A DNA stretch of 64,000 nucleotides from Marsupella aquatica (GCA_973895155.1 OZ316893.1:2604001-2668000); one strand, 5' to 3'. Shown: positions 22,293-35,229, counted from the stretch's first letter. Program-made: numbers and translations. Notes: a model not told the origin generated them from the sequence alone.

Positions 22293-24486
22293 AGACTAGT
22301 GCTATCTCCTTGCTTTCCACATTCACAAATTATTAGAGTATCTACTTACAATAATGGACACTTACAATAATGGACCCTTAATCTACTTTTACATGGTCCC
22401 CCAGGTCCATGAACACACCCTAATTTATTTTTACATCAAACTGCCAAAAGCAGAAGGCGCCCAACTGGGAGACACGATCCCACAGGCCAAAAACCCAATC
22501 AAGGGAGAACACAAAAAAGGCCAAAACATTTATCAGTTTAGGGTTAACACCAGGCAGGGTTTCCCGCACAAGAGGAGACACAAAAACCAAATTCTACCTA
22601 TCCGCATACTGAAGAGCCTGGTCAAGCTCACGAGTAAACTGCATACTAGGAGGAAAGGGAATCCGACTAGTTGCTCGAAACCCACCTGCATCTCCCCTAC
22701 AAAGAATGGTTAGAACTCAATAAGAAGAACCCACTAACTTAAAGTATGGTTGGTTTATAGTGCCCCTAGCTAACTATACCATTTTTCAATAATTAGTACA
22801 TGGTTGAATCTCAACAAAAGCTTGAGCAACCCCAATTTGCACCTTAAAAACTCTCAACCCAAACGGGCTTTTGACCCACAACAAATAATGGCCAAAAACT
22901 CTCTTAATGCGCCTTTGAATACTAATGTACCCGAGTAGAACCAAATAAACATATGAAAACTCAAAAAGAATAACTAAGAAATTTAAAGTATGGTTGGTTT
23001 AAAGTTCCTCCTTCTTATTTGGCACGTTAAATTTGAATTCTCTTTGACCCTGAGTTCTCGGGACAAACTATAAATTGTAGTAGTTTCACAAAAAACACAC
23101 ATAGTTGTATTTGTTTAGGTTTGGGTCTGGCATAACCATTGGCCCGGAACTTTGAAATGGACATGCCCCAAGGGCCCACACATGGGCCCACAATGAGGTT
23201 TGACTAAGGCTAACCCCAGGTTAAGGTTTGAATCAGGGGCTTTAGGGTTTAGACTAGTGCTATCTCTTTGCTTAGTTCCCACAGTCACTCACAAATTATC
23301 TACTTACAATAATGGACACTTACAATGCAATAACGGACACTTACAATGCAATAACGGACACTTACAATAATGCCTGGACCCTTAATCTACTTTTACATTC
23401 TCCCCCAGGTCCATGAAAACAAAGGGTTCGCCAAGTAGAAAAGAGACCATCAATGAAATGATCAAGACAAGACTTGAACAGTGTCATTTGCAAGTTCCTA
23501 GCTTCATCCAAAATATTAATCATGTATTATCCATCTGGGAATAGTTTGATACAACATTTTGATCAATAATGGACTGTCTTGGACCTTAATCCGGACCTTA
23601 ATCTTTTACATTTTGTCACCAATAATTTTTGCTTCTTTCAACAGTTGAAAATGTGCAAGGTTGAAATACTTTGGATATCAACATATGCTAATAGCACTAA
23701 TTTTTTATATCAAACTGCCAAAAGAAGAAGGTGCCCAACTGGGAGACAAGATTCCACAGGCCAAAAACCCAATCAAGGGAGAACACAAAAAAGGCCAAAA
23801 CATTTATCAGTTTAGGGTTAACAGCAGGCAGGGTTTCCCGCATAAGAGGACACACAAAAACCAAACCCTACCTATCAACATACTGAAGAGCCTGGTCAAG
23901 CTCAGTCGTAAACTGCATAGGAGGGTTAAGCAAAGGAATCCGACTAGGTGCCCGAAACCCACCTGCCTCTCTCTTACAAAGAATGGTTAAAACACAATAA
24001 GAAGAACCCACTAACTTAAAGTATGGTTGGTTTATAGTGCTCCTAGCTAACTATACCATTTTTCAATAATTAGTACATGGTTGAATCTCAACAAAAGCTT
24101 GAGCAACCCCAATTTGCAACATAAAAACTCTCAACCCAAACGGGCTTTTGACCCACAGCAAATAATGGCCAAAACTCTCTTAATGCGCCTTTGAATACTA
24201 ATGTACCCGAGTAGAACTAAATAAACATAGTGAAAACTCAAAAAGAATAACTAAGAAATTTAAAGTATGGTTGGTTTAAAGTTCCTCATTCTTATTTGGT
24301 ATGTTAAATTTGAATTCTCTTTGGCCCTGAGTTCCCGAGACAAATTATAAATTGTAATAGTTTCACAACAAACACAAATGGACCTTGTATTTGTTTAGGT
24401 TTGGATCTGGCACAACCATTGGCCCGGAATTTTGAAATGGACATGTCACAAGAGACCACATGGGCGCCCACAATGAGGTTTGACTA
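22293..24486. repeat. Tandem segmental duplication, two copies of about 0.9-1.2 kb
   Basis: Copy 1 (22293-23207) and copy 2 (23251-24486) both start AGACTAGTGCTATCTC and end CAATGAGGTTTGACTA. They share long blocks such as GGCCAAAAACCCAATCAAGG and CTTGAGCAACCCCAATTTGC. Copy 2 is longer by about 0.3 kb. On the minus strand both hold a short exon-like stretch (GGTTTCG, then ATGCAGTTTAC and GAGCTTGACCAGGCTCTTCA). I do not recognise a gene; a gene or LINE tail fragment is possible. Confidence 0.8.
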
Positions 24487-24510
24487 CTTGGTTGTTCAAG
24501 GGCTTTAGGG

Positions 24511-25909
24511 TTTAGCTAGGGTTTAGTTAGGGTTTAGGCTGAAACCCTTAAAAACCCTAAACCCTGAACCCTGAACATAAAACCCTAGAACCCTAAACAT
24601 TATTTAGGTTAACCTTAAGCCTAAACATCGATAACAGTCCTTAATCCTAAGATGCTCGGGGGGTTGACTATCAAAAATCTTAGGAACCACGTGCGATCCG
24701 AAATAGGTATTTTTCATAGAAATCAGCTAAGATGACTTTGGGTTAATTGTACAAATAAATAATGGTTGCACAAGACTGAGAGAGGCCCTTGTAGTTGTTG
24801 GGTATTTACTCTTACGTCTAGGTTAGGTATGACGTGGTTGGTACAACAACGTGGGTTGGTACAACTATGTGGTTAGGTACAACTACGTGATTAGGTACAA
24901 CTATGTGGTTAGGTACAACTACGTGATTAGGTACAACTATGTGGTTAGGTACAACTAAGTTGCACACTATATCATAAGAGGCATGTGTGCTTGGAGAGGA
25001 AGGACCAAGGCTCATTGTTATGGAGCCACTTGAGAGATAGGGAGAGCTTACACTGTGGAGACTCGGTATAGCCGACGGGCTTAGAGTTCAGTAAAGCTCT
25101 CTTGTGTGTTCCCGTGGACGTAGCCTCAAGGAGGTGAACCACGTATCTCTTGTGTCGACTATTGTGCGTTGGATGGTTCATGGGCTTGCCGTTGCGATCG
25201 TCGTCTATGCTCAACAGTAGTAAGTTAAATTAATAATGGTTGCACAAGGATTAAGAGATCAAGGGTTACCCTAGGGTTTAAACACATAATATATATAATC
25301 AGATTTAGGGTTTAGGGGTTTAGGGTTTAGATATAATAAGATTAAGGGGTGTTTACCTGAGTAGGTTTAATAATTCATATGTGTTGTGAAATCTTAGGCG
25401 AGTATTAGCCTTAGTTATAGGGTTTAGCTAGGGTTTAGTTAGGGTTTAGGCTGAAACCCTTAAAAACCCTAAACCCTGAACCCTGAACATGAAACCCTAG
25501 AACCCTAAACATTACTTAGGTTAACTCTATTTAACCTTAAGCCTAAACATCGATAACAGTCCTTAATCCTAAGATGCTCGGGGGGTTGACTACAAAAATC
25601 TTAGGAACCACGTGCGATCCAAAACATGTATTTTTCATAGAAATTAGCTAAGATGACTTTGGGTTAATTGTACAAATAAATAATGGTTGCACAAGACTGA
25701 GAGAGGCCCTTGTAGTAAGTTAAATTAATAATGGTTGCACAAGGATTAAGAGATCAAGGGTTACCCTAGGGGTTAAACACATAATATATATAATAAGATT
25801 TAGGGTTTAGGGGTTTAAGGTTTAGATATAATAAGATTAAGGGGCGGTTACCCGAGTAGGTTTAATAATTCATATGTGTTGTGAAATCTTAGGCGAGTAT
25901 TACCCTTAG
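24511..25909. repeat. 486-bp tandem duplication, first copy split by a solo LTR
   Basis: Copy A begins at 24511 and copy B at 25423, both with TTTAGCTAGGGTTTAGTTAG. They share TAAGATGCTCGGGGGGTTGA and the later TTATAATAAGATT-type parts. Without the 421-bp LTR and its 5-bp duplication the unit is about 486 bp. Both copies contain AACCCTAAACCCTGAACCC telomere-like runs in both orientations. Confidence 0.85.
24796..25216 (+). mobile_element. Solo LTR of the same copia family
   Basis: 421 bp from TGTTGGGTATTTACTC to TATGCTCAACA, the inverted form of the LTRs at 15.6 and 21.7 kb, including the 18-bp minisatellite. It is flanked by GTAGT on both sides (24791-24795, 25217-25221). It arose by recombination between the two LTRs of a complete element. 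The unoccupied site survives in the neighbouring tandem copy at 25712-25716. Confidence 0.95.
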
Positions 25910-27392
25910 TTATAGGCTATTAAATAATGGTAGTAAAAAGAACAAATCAGGTTAGCTTAGTAATTTAAATAAATTATGGTAGTAAAAAGATTGAATGAGG
26001 TTACCTTAGTAGGTTAAATAATGATGGTAGTAAAAATATTAAATGAGGTTAAATAAATTATGGTAGTACAAATGGTAAATTTAATCGTAAAGGAAGTAAG
26101 TTACCTTAGTAGTAAATGTATAATGGGTGCAAATTAAAAGATTAGGTGAGGATCCCCATAGCAAGTTAAAAATTTGTTTCAATTTACAAGCATATAATTG
26201 AAAATTTTATTAATTTTACGGCCAAGGCCTTGTAAACTTTTCTCTGCTCGAAGGGTACCTCCGGGCATTTACAAGACAAGATATGATCAGTTTGCATCAG
26301 ATCGATTGGGCATGAGAATCAGTTACCGAAGGCCAAGGCAATCATAACCAGGTCAAAATTCAAAATTCAAAATTCCCCCCAAAAGTTTCATTTTGAAATG
26401 CGAACTTCCAGAATCCTCTTGTGGAGTCAAAAACGTTAAGTCTGTTTTGATCGTCTATGGAGTTCATTTACTAGGAAAGGGTTTTGATTCAGGAGAGCTA
26501 CGAGGAGATCGCTTCAAGCTGCGAGGAGAGCGCTTCAAGCTGCGAGGAGAGTGCTTCAAGTGCTGGGAGGGGATACTTCAAGAGGAGAGCTGGGAGGAGT
26601 TCTTAGAGTACAGATTGTTCAAGGAGATAGAGATTAACACGGGGATTAACATTGAAGAGCGATCGAGGAGATTAGACAGTCAGCCTTCATCAAAGAGTCA
26701 TAGTGTGCGACTATAGAGGAACTGGCAAGAGACTGCACGAGTTATTTGTTGATGAAGATTGAGTGAACTGTCTAGAGTGGCAGAGAAGATATACAAGCTG
26801 TATGTGTCTTGAAACTGTAAGTAACCATCCATTCGAGTTCTTCCTTTTTGCATTAGTTCTTCTTCAATCTTAGAATGAGAGATTGAATTGATGAATTAGA
26901 TTGTGATGTGTGAACTCAATTCACTTCATAATATATATGAATCTTGAACTCAAGAATCATTCCCTAACTCGAACTTAAGTGAGAATTTAATCATTAAGAT
27001 TGTAGATTGTATTTGTAACTGAGTAATATATCCGATTCATTCTAATGTTTGATGAGGTTAATCTTTTGTTAACCTGTTCAACTTCAATCATAATCTACCT
27101 GAGTGTAGATTTTCACAAACTAACTAGCGTGACGGTTACTTGACATACATAATTTAAAATTGAACGCATATAAGCAAACAAAGATACTTGAATGAAAGTA
27201 ACATATATGTATGTGCTTTCTCCTAGATTTAACACCAAATAACTTGTGGGAGAATGTTATTATGATAAGTATTTGTGGTTGGTACATGAGCCCTACCTTT
27301 GTCATGTTGTGGTTTTCTTAAACAAATGACTTCTGAGGTGACTAGGAAACCTCTAATACTTCAAGTAGATGATCAAAACTTTAAAAAGTGAC
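25910..27392. other. Spacer with a doubtful 107-codon frame
   Basis: AT-rich repeats of the type AAATAATGGTAGTAAAAA fill 25920-26110. A frame at 26393-26716 (plus) is open for 107 codons and contains a short internal repeat (FKLRGER, from a 24-bp DNA repeat around 26500-26560). I find no family match, and the region could be retrotransposon leader or non-coding. Confidence 0.3.
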
Positions 27393-28115
27393 CATGAACC
27401 ATGGTTCGTGTGCCTAGTAAGAGGCTTATCTGATGGCATTAATTATCTAATACTCGGAGTGAACCAACTCTACACCTACATGTAAAAAGTGACTTCGAAC
27501 CATGGTTCAAACCATATCAAACTAACTCAACTTGTAGATGGGAAAATGAAAGGTGAGTGCAAATCATGGTACGTAGCCCTTGAATTAATGAGCCTTATTT
27601 AACAGCATCATCTAAAACTAGGAGTAAATTACCAAACTGACTAGTATACTCCTAGCTAGAAAAATAAAAATGTGACTATGACCAAAGGCCACAAACCATG
27701 GTTCATAGTCACATGATCTATATGATACATGAACCTCAGTCTCCTGCTTTGCTTAAGTATGATTATAACTCTCTTTAATATTGTTTACATTCTGGTCAAG
27801 AGAAACTCATACATAAGTCCAATAGAATACATTTGATAAAGACTTTCTTATGAATTCTAAACTGATGGAATTATTACACATCAAACAATTATAATGCAAG
27901 ATGACTTTCTCTTGTAATACTGATTTGCTTTTGTTTTAACATGTATCATTCATGGTGAATTTAAACCTAGCCTGAACACTGTTTCTTGATGACAATACTA
28001 TAAAAACACCCCATAAGAAACACTTCATATCTATAATATGATAAAAGATAGTCATGGTAATTATACGCCTTAGTACTTTTTTTATATTCTCATTAATGGA
28101 GCGAACCATGGTTTG
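27393..28115. repeat. Second cluster of AACCATGGTT palindromes, upstream of the transposase-like gene
   Basis: CCATGG cores with AA/TT arms lie at 27399 (GAACCATGGTTC), 27500 (GAACCATGGTTC), 27696 (AAACCATGGTTC) and 28106 (GAACCATGGTTTG), with a weaker ATCATGGTACG near 27564. They lie within 1.1 kb upstream of the plus-strand gene, mirroring the cluster upstream of the gene at 1.3-6.8 kb. Confidence 0.7.
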
Positions 28116-28419
28116 CAGTTGCCATCTTGTGGTAAGACATCATTTAAGTATGTAGTAGTTTAGGGTTTTGGGTCAAATGTACACAATGCTTCTTGAACTC
28201 AATGGTAAGTAACAACCTGCCAACTTAGTTGTGAGGGCAACTCATCTCAGACAATTACACGAGAGTTCAAGGCTATTGAGAAACAAGGGAAACAAAGTAG
28301 GTCTGGAAAACTAAGACAAAAAGTATACGGTCCCTTGGGTATATTCAGAGAAAAAAACAACAACTATATCTTAGGAACAGAGGTTAACTTTGATTTGGAT
28401 TGAATGTGCAGTTAAAATA

Positions 28420-31400
28420 ATGGCGACATCTTGGATTATTGTCGGTGAAACCGTAGGTTTGTGCATATCAAATAAAATGGTTGCGAAGGGTATCATTCAA
28501 AGTGTGGATCCATCTCGGATTTGCCATAATGTTCCTCTTGGGCCTCTTCAAGTTCTTGTTACTTTGAAATAAGTATTTGATGGGGAAATTCAATGGGATC
28601 ATGGTGAAAGCTTGGCTGACATGATAGGATCTTTTCTAGTCTGGAAAAAAGGTCAACTTCAGCAACTTGAAATGGTTACTGGATACCTACCTACTACCTC
28701 ATACAAGAATGGAGCTTCAACGAGCAATGGAAGTGATACCAGCCAACCAGAGATCTCAAATGAGAACGAAGCTCAAGGAAACCAACCGGAGTGGTCAAAT
28801 GAGAATGGAGTTGAATCTAGTGGAAATCCTCTTCGAATTTCATCCACAAGTTTATGGATGGGAATGGTTGTTAAAGTACTTGATGAAACACATTTTGCCT
28901 TTGCCATTGCAAGAGTAATGGCTGTTAATCCAGAAGTGACATTGGGAGATACTACTCTTCGAAATACACATGTGGGAATCTTGATTGATGAATATATTCA
29001 AGGTGCAACCAATGATCACCTGAAACATAGAGATTGTTTGAGGGCATGGCCATTGGATAGGCTCGTCACAAGTAACGGAAGGCTATTAGCCTCATTTTTT
29101 GTAGATGCAGAGGAGGAGGATCTAGATGCTTCAAGTCGAAAGAGATCATACATTCCAATAACCAGAAAAAGAAAACAACCTTCTCTTTCTTTGTCAAAGA
29201 AAGACAAGTCCCTTTCCAAAGAAGATGTGGAGGAAATCAGAAAACAGAAATGTTGCCTTCGTCGGTGCTGCCATCTTCTTGACCCTCATGTGGCAAGGGG
29301 GATTAGGGAGAACTATTGGGAGAAATCATTTGAGATGCGAAAAGAGTATGAGATCAATGCTATTGTCAATATATTGGAACTATCTAATACTGAAAAACTA
29401 ATCATCATTGAAGGGAAGGCAATATGCTTGGAGGCATGGAGGATTTTGCACTCCAAAGGGCGAAGTCAATTCTATGAGCTCAGAAAGGCTGTGGGTAATG
29501 GGGTGAGGATAGCTTATCATGGAAACCAAGGAAAGAGAAGGATGACTGAACGAGTTTCTCAAGCCTATATGTCATTGCATGGGTTGATTGATGAGTGCGC
29601 AGATCTTCATCCTGCAAAAATGAGGACGACTGCAGACAAATCTCGACAAGTTTTAAAGGAGCTACCTACAAGTTATACTTGGGAAAGTATTAGGAACAAG
29701 CTCAATGCTACAAATTTAGAGCTTGGTCTTCAACCAATCTCCCAGTCCACATTGAGTATTTTACATCAAAAGTACTTCAAGGAAGTGACGATTCATAAGA
29801 AAGGCAATAACTTTTCCAAGTGTACAACTTGTAGTGAGTTGATGCAACGGAAAGCAAATCTGACCGGTGTGAAAGAAGAGATTGAGATTTTAAAGAGGGA
29901 TGAAATCGCTCATCATCGTGATCATACCGAAGGCAGATTATTATATCACTCTTGGAGACGCCAGTCTGTTGATAATCCAAAACAGGTCTTATGCATAATT
30001 CATGATAAAATGGATCATTGTAAGACTGCACTACCAAGGATGCCCTTTTGTCCGAAAGAAGTGGATGGTGCGATTAAACTTCCAATTACCTTGACTGGTA
30101 TTTTGACTCATGGCCATGGTCCAAAAGCTATTGCTCAATATAACGTTGGAGTGTGGGCACCTGATGCCAATGCCACAATTGGTTCACTTGACACAATACT
30201 TCGAATGTTGGAAAATCCAGAACCGATGATCAAATCTTTAGTGGAAGGGCCAGATTCCACAAAACTATTTGAAAACTTGCTTGAGGGGCGAGGACCTATA
30301 TTGGAGGGAAAACTTCGTGAAGCATTTAAGGACGAAATATCAAATCTAGGTAATTATTTCACTTCAATGCAAATAAGTGTTGTTATTTTTATGCCATATT
30401 CAATATCAACCATGCTTCCTTTGTAAGTGATGTGACCTTCCAAGGTGTCAACCAGAGTTCATTGTCAGTTGACATAAAGATTGTTATTATTCGCTCATGT
30501 GAGAGTCATTTTCTTAGGATATGTCCTTGTTTGTTATTTTATGTGATAAGTGCAAACCATGGTTCATTGATAGTTTATTTCAAAGTATGAACCATTTTTT
30601 ATTGTTAGTTTATTTGAGAGCACAAACCATGGTTCATTGTAACTAGCTTATTGAAAGTGTGACCCATGGTTTGTTGTTAGTGTATGCAAAACTTAGTGAG
30701 AACCATGGCTTGAACCGTTGACTATTTATTTCAGACTCGAAACTATAGTTCATTTGAGTTTATGTTCATAAATCGTTGCCCATGATGGTATATTATTGGT
30801 TATTCTATATGTCTAAGAAAATATGTAGGCTCTATGAAAATGTTTTGGCTCTAAATTAATTATTGACCCTAATATATATGGTTCTTAAATTTTTGCAGCG
30901 AAGTCACACTCATTGGATGCGTCTACTACCTTCAAGCCTCTTCCAAGAGTTTTGAAGTTACAACTTGACAATTGTGCAGGAGATAACAAAAACAGATATG
31001 TGTTGGGTTATTTGTCCCTACTGACGGCAAGAGATGTTTTTGAAGAGATTCATCTGGGATTTCTCATGGTCGGACATACTCATGAGGATGTTGATGCTAT
31101 GTTTGGCCATTTCTCTGAAAGTTTAATGCGTAACCCAACCTATTCTTTGGCAGATCTAATGTCATTGTTAATGGGGGCAAGGACTCCACATCCAGTTCCC
31201 CATTTCGTGCAAGAGGTGCCCGATTTTAAATCATACTTGGAACCATACTTGCTTAAAGGAGGGGACTCATTGGTGGGGCATTTGCAACCACGACTATTTC
31301 AATTGTATGTGCGTGATGATGGTATGCCATGCCTTCAATACAAAATGAAATGCCAAGAGGATGATTGGCTCCCAAGAGAAGGTATTGAGATGTGGTCGTG

Positions 31401-32196
31401 GACGGATGATAATAGTCCAAAACTTCCCGTAGGAGAACCAAAAAGATTACCAATGATAGAAATGGCCATGGTAGAGGAGGTGCGACAAGGACTACATAAG
31501 CAAGTGAAATTTTTTAATTTTGTCTGCAATCGAACTACTTCAGAAGAAGGAAAGGGTAGATGGGTGGCACTGATACAATACTGGAATCAAATTATCCATA
31601 CTTTGGAGACAGAGGCGGTGCAATATAGATCTGGAGAGGAACACTTGGTTCATGGATTTTGGCCCATGTCAAAATGGAGAGATAGTGTTCCTTTGCAATA
31701 CCGCAATGTGGCATGTGAGTTGGATGCAAAGATTGGGTATGTGGGACCAAGGAAAGACAAACCTCGTGAAACTTTTAACCCAAGGGTAGATATCATGAAA
31801 GATAATTATATCTTGGTTCGGCCAGACACAGCTGACCTAGATATTTACCCAATTTATTTGGGCAAAGTGATTAGTAATGTGGAAGAAGGAGAGTTGAATG
31901 CCAACAATCAACTTGAACATGTGTGTATTGTGGAGTGGTATAGGCCTTACATGCTAAGAAAACGTGGTCAGCCAGAATATGAGCCATGACAGCGGTGGTT
32001 AGATTGTTGGAATCAACAATGGGAACGTGATCCAGGGTATTCCACTGAGACAATAAGTGTGAACACTGTACTATGGTGTTTCAAGGGACGGACCACAGCC
32101 AAAAGTGGCTTAGTTAGAATAGCAAAAAGTCATGCAATGAAAGCAAGAGACAATTTGAATAGATGCTTAGAGGATGAGGCAGCATCAACTTCATGA
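28420..32196 (+). pseudogene. DUF7869-type transposase-like gene, two in-frame stops
   Basis: Exon 1 runs from ATG 28420 to 30349, the intron is 30350-30898 (GTAATT...TTTGCAG), and exon 2 runs from 30899 to the stop at 32194-32196; phase is kept. The N-terminus (GETVGL, AKGIIQSVDPSRICHNVPLG, GSFLVWKKG) resembles the DUF8039-like domain of plant transposon proteins. A lysine-rich nuclear signal follows. The core FSKCTTC, LCIIHDKMDHCKTA, LTGILTHGHG, LQLDNCAGDNKNR and GHTHEDVDAMF is typical of DUF7869 proteins. The conserved D, D and E/D suggest an RNase H-like nuclease, which is inference. Stops TAA 28570-28572 and TGA 31987-31989 lie inside a frame that otherwise stays open on both sides. It is likely a decaying copy of a mobile or multi-copy gene. 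An acceptor-like TGCAG at 28406-28410 leaves an upstream exon possible. Confidence 0.7.
30551..30740. repeat. Palindrome copies inside the intron of the transposase-like gene
   Basis: CCATGG cores at 30557, 30627, 30664 and 30703 carry AACCATGGTTCAT-type arms, the last two with one changed arm base. All lie in intron 30350-30898. Confidence 0.75.
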
Positions 32197-34925
32197 TACT
32201 TAGACAGTGTAGTTTTATTAGTAGAAGGATAAGTAATTGTAAATCATCATCATCACCTTGTTATTTGGTTGATTTGACATATTAAAAAGGGGAGAGCAAT
32301 TCTTCAATAAAATTCTTCTCTTCAACAATCACAAGAAAGCAACCTAGCATTGAATGATTTCCATATGTGGATGGTTATTCATGACTGGATCATGGATTAT
32401 GCATTTCACTCTTACTAGTAAATTTATGCACATTAATGTGATTGTACACCTTGTACCACTTTATTCATTATTGGACCATGGATTGTGCATCTTTCATTCT
32501 AAATTGTGCATATTACAATAATTCTAATTATGACAGTGTGTACCAATATATATGGTTTTTTGGTACATGCAAGTGTTAACTTAGTAATAATGAATTTATT
32601 TTGCTTAAATATGATTTAATTTTAATTTCAATCAATCCAAAATTTCACTAATTGTCCAGTTTTATCTAAATAGGGGTTATATATCCTTTTGAGCGGGAAA
32701 CACTACAAGATAAACTGCGGGACAAACTGTTTTATATATACTTTCTTTTTGGGATCCTCAAACTTTTAGGTATCTTAAAAACATATTTTCTCATATATCT
32801 AGATATGAGAGTCCTAGATAGATTGTGTCAAAAGTCCTCAAAGCTTTTTATTACCATTTGGGGAGGATTGCTTGATAAAAGTTGGAACAACCCTAAAGGA
32901 AAACTACTTAATAGTTCACATCTGGCTCTTTATAAGTACTAGCTAACTAAGGTGGTAAGACTCTGAAGTTGTGTCCTCCCTGGCTAGTAACAACAGTGAG
33001 AAGCTTACTTAAAGTTATCAAACTTTCTCCAGGTGCTTCAAAATAAGATGAAATTACAAGAAACTTGAATGTTACCTGGAGCCTTTTCCAATGAGGTCAA
33101 ACTAGAATAGCTTATTTCTTAAAATAGAAAATTTATGCTAGTACTCCAAAACTAAACGTTAAAAAGAATCGCAAATGAAATTTATTTGGGTAGCAAAATG
33201 AGATACTTTGACTAAGTAACTTCACATAACCTCACATCAAGTTTGGAATGTTGTCTACTTCCAAGGTTATCTAGTCCTTTCTTGAAGTCCAGCTTGAAGT
33301 CAACTGCTGGTAAACAACTCCCCAATTATCTTCTACTAAAGGCTAAAGTTCATCCTTTGTAAATGAACTAGTATGAGATTCCTTCTACCCCCTTAAGTTT
33401 ACAATTGACCATTTCTAGCTATAGAGTATTGTACTATATCTAGTGTGTATATTTGGGAGTTTAAAAGTGTATATTTAGAGCCCAATTTAGAGACCAAAAA
33501 GTGAACATTTAGAGGTCTAAAAATTAACAAAATAAATAACTCTTTTAATGAACAGAGTGATACTACCAAAGAACACTAGACCCTTTGGCAGGTGAGAAAG
33601 GGATCATCATCTCTTAATTAATTTTAATGTTTATGTTTGGACACAATGATGTTATGGAGTAAACCCTCACATCCAAATTATCCAAATTTACACTAAGTAT
33701 GCCTTGTGCCAATCATATGCAATGTAGTTAGACTAGTTAATTTTGTAGCCCCTCTAAGTAGACTCACGTCCAAACAATATACCTTATATATCACATTATT
33801 ATACTATATGATTACCATGGCACCCCGCATGGCACCTTCTTTGAGATGAGCACCCTGTATTTGTCCCCTACAAATTAAGAGAGGCTGAAGGAACCCCAAA
33901 GTAACTTTTGTTTGTCTAGAGCAGTCACTGTCTAGCGAGCTCGAGATGTACAAGAAAACAATTCCAATCTGGATATATATCTCTGGTGAATGTACGTAAC
34001 AGTCTGATTACGTAGACAACTATAATATCCTGTTAGACAGTGAGTACATGTGCATGCTTGAGTTGAATTTTGATTTGTGACTGACAAACAGTATATATTA
34101 TTTGGTTTATACCCGGGTTTATAGTTCAAATGAATTCAAATTTATTATCCTTCATGATACATTGAATATATTCTTCATAATACTTGCAGTCAGAGTATTA
34201 TTTTGGAAATAATTCAATCTATGTTATATGCTATGTACTTCGATTGATCAGTAAAGCTAATTGTTAAGTAAAGTTGACGCAATTTTTTTTATTATGTAGG
34301 CTGAACCATGCAACGATCCATGAGCAGCGTTGGTCAAATAAGTGAAAACTCATTCCCCTAAAGCTCCAACCTTCTCAAACATGTGCAAAATCGCTCTAAA
34401 GGTCGACTCAATCCATGAGCAGCGTTGGTCAAACTAAGTGAAAACTGATTCCCCTAAAACTCCTTCTCAGACATGTGCAATTGCTCTGAAGGTCAACTTG
34501 GAGGAGATAGATTTAGTGTTTATAGAGGAATCCCTACCTAGACTTTTTTGACACTTTGTTCAGAAATGACTTGTGTATTAATATATGTCACTCAATCTGC
34601 TCTAACTCCCCCTCCATCAATTAATAGTGACCTTGGTTAACTTATGCAACTCTTCATTTCCATAGTTTCAAATGCCAAGGGGTTAATATTTTTTTCCCTT
34701 GCAGGCACGCTTTCAGGTCAGGTCTTTGCAATCACTGCCAGATGATAATATATTACTCAAGAAATACAGACAGAATATTCACAGCGGATCGATACTGTGC
34801 ACGCTAGCCCCTCTGCATGCATGAACGCAAACCTACCTAGCTTCAATAGGCAGCCGGTGGATGTGCCCACTAGAAAGTAAATGAAAGCTCGAGATTCCTA
34901 GAGATGGCCTTCTTTCTCTTCTTGT
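32197..34925. other. Gene-poor AT-rich spacer
   Basis: No supported gene. CACTACAAGA at 32701 looks like one terminus of a CACTA element without a partner. A tandem duplication of about 95 bp (CATGAGCAGCGTTGGTCAAA) lies at 34317-34500. Confidence 0.4.
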
Positions 34926-35229
34926 TGAGGGAAACTTGAACTAAGACACCGCTATTGTTGTGGCTAATTGAGACAAAGGAAGAGAGGAACGAGCGCTAGT
35001 TAAGTAGGCAGTGGAATGATAGTGGAGGCGCCGCAGAAGGGGAGCCAAAACAGGGAAGGATCAACAACGCCAAAGAGACCCCTAAATCTAAGGGGTGAGA
35101 GCAAAAGGAATTGGCGGCACCTAAGTTAGGTGGAGTGGAGGAGATAGCCATTAGGGGAGGATTGCATGTCCAAAGAGGATAAAGGAGCCTGATGGCCTGC
35201 CTGATGGTTGTAACATGCATATCTTAACA
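34926..35229 (-). repeat. 3' LTR of the decayed copia element
   Basis: 304 bp, TGAGGGAAACTTGAAC to ATCTTAACA on the plus strand. It matches the right LTR over its length. Confidence 0.85.

Noticed and set aside
32701-32730. CACTACAAGA, a CACTA-type terminus to the right of the transposase-like gene
   Set aside because: Its orientation points away from that gene and no partner end was found, so it cannot be assigned.
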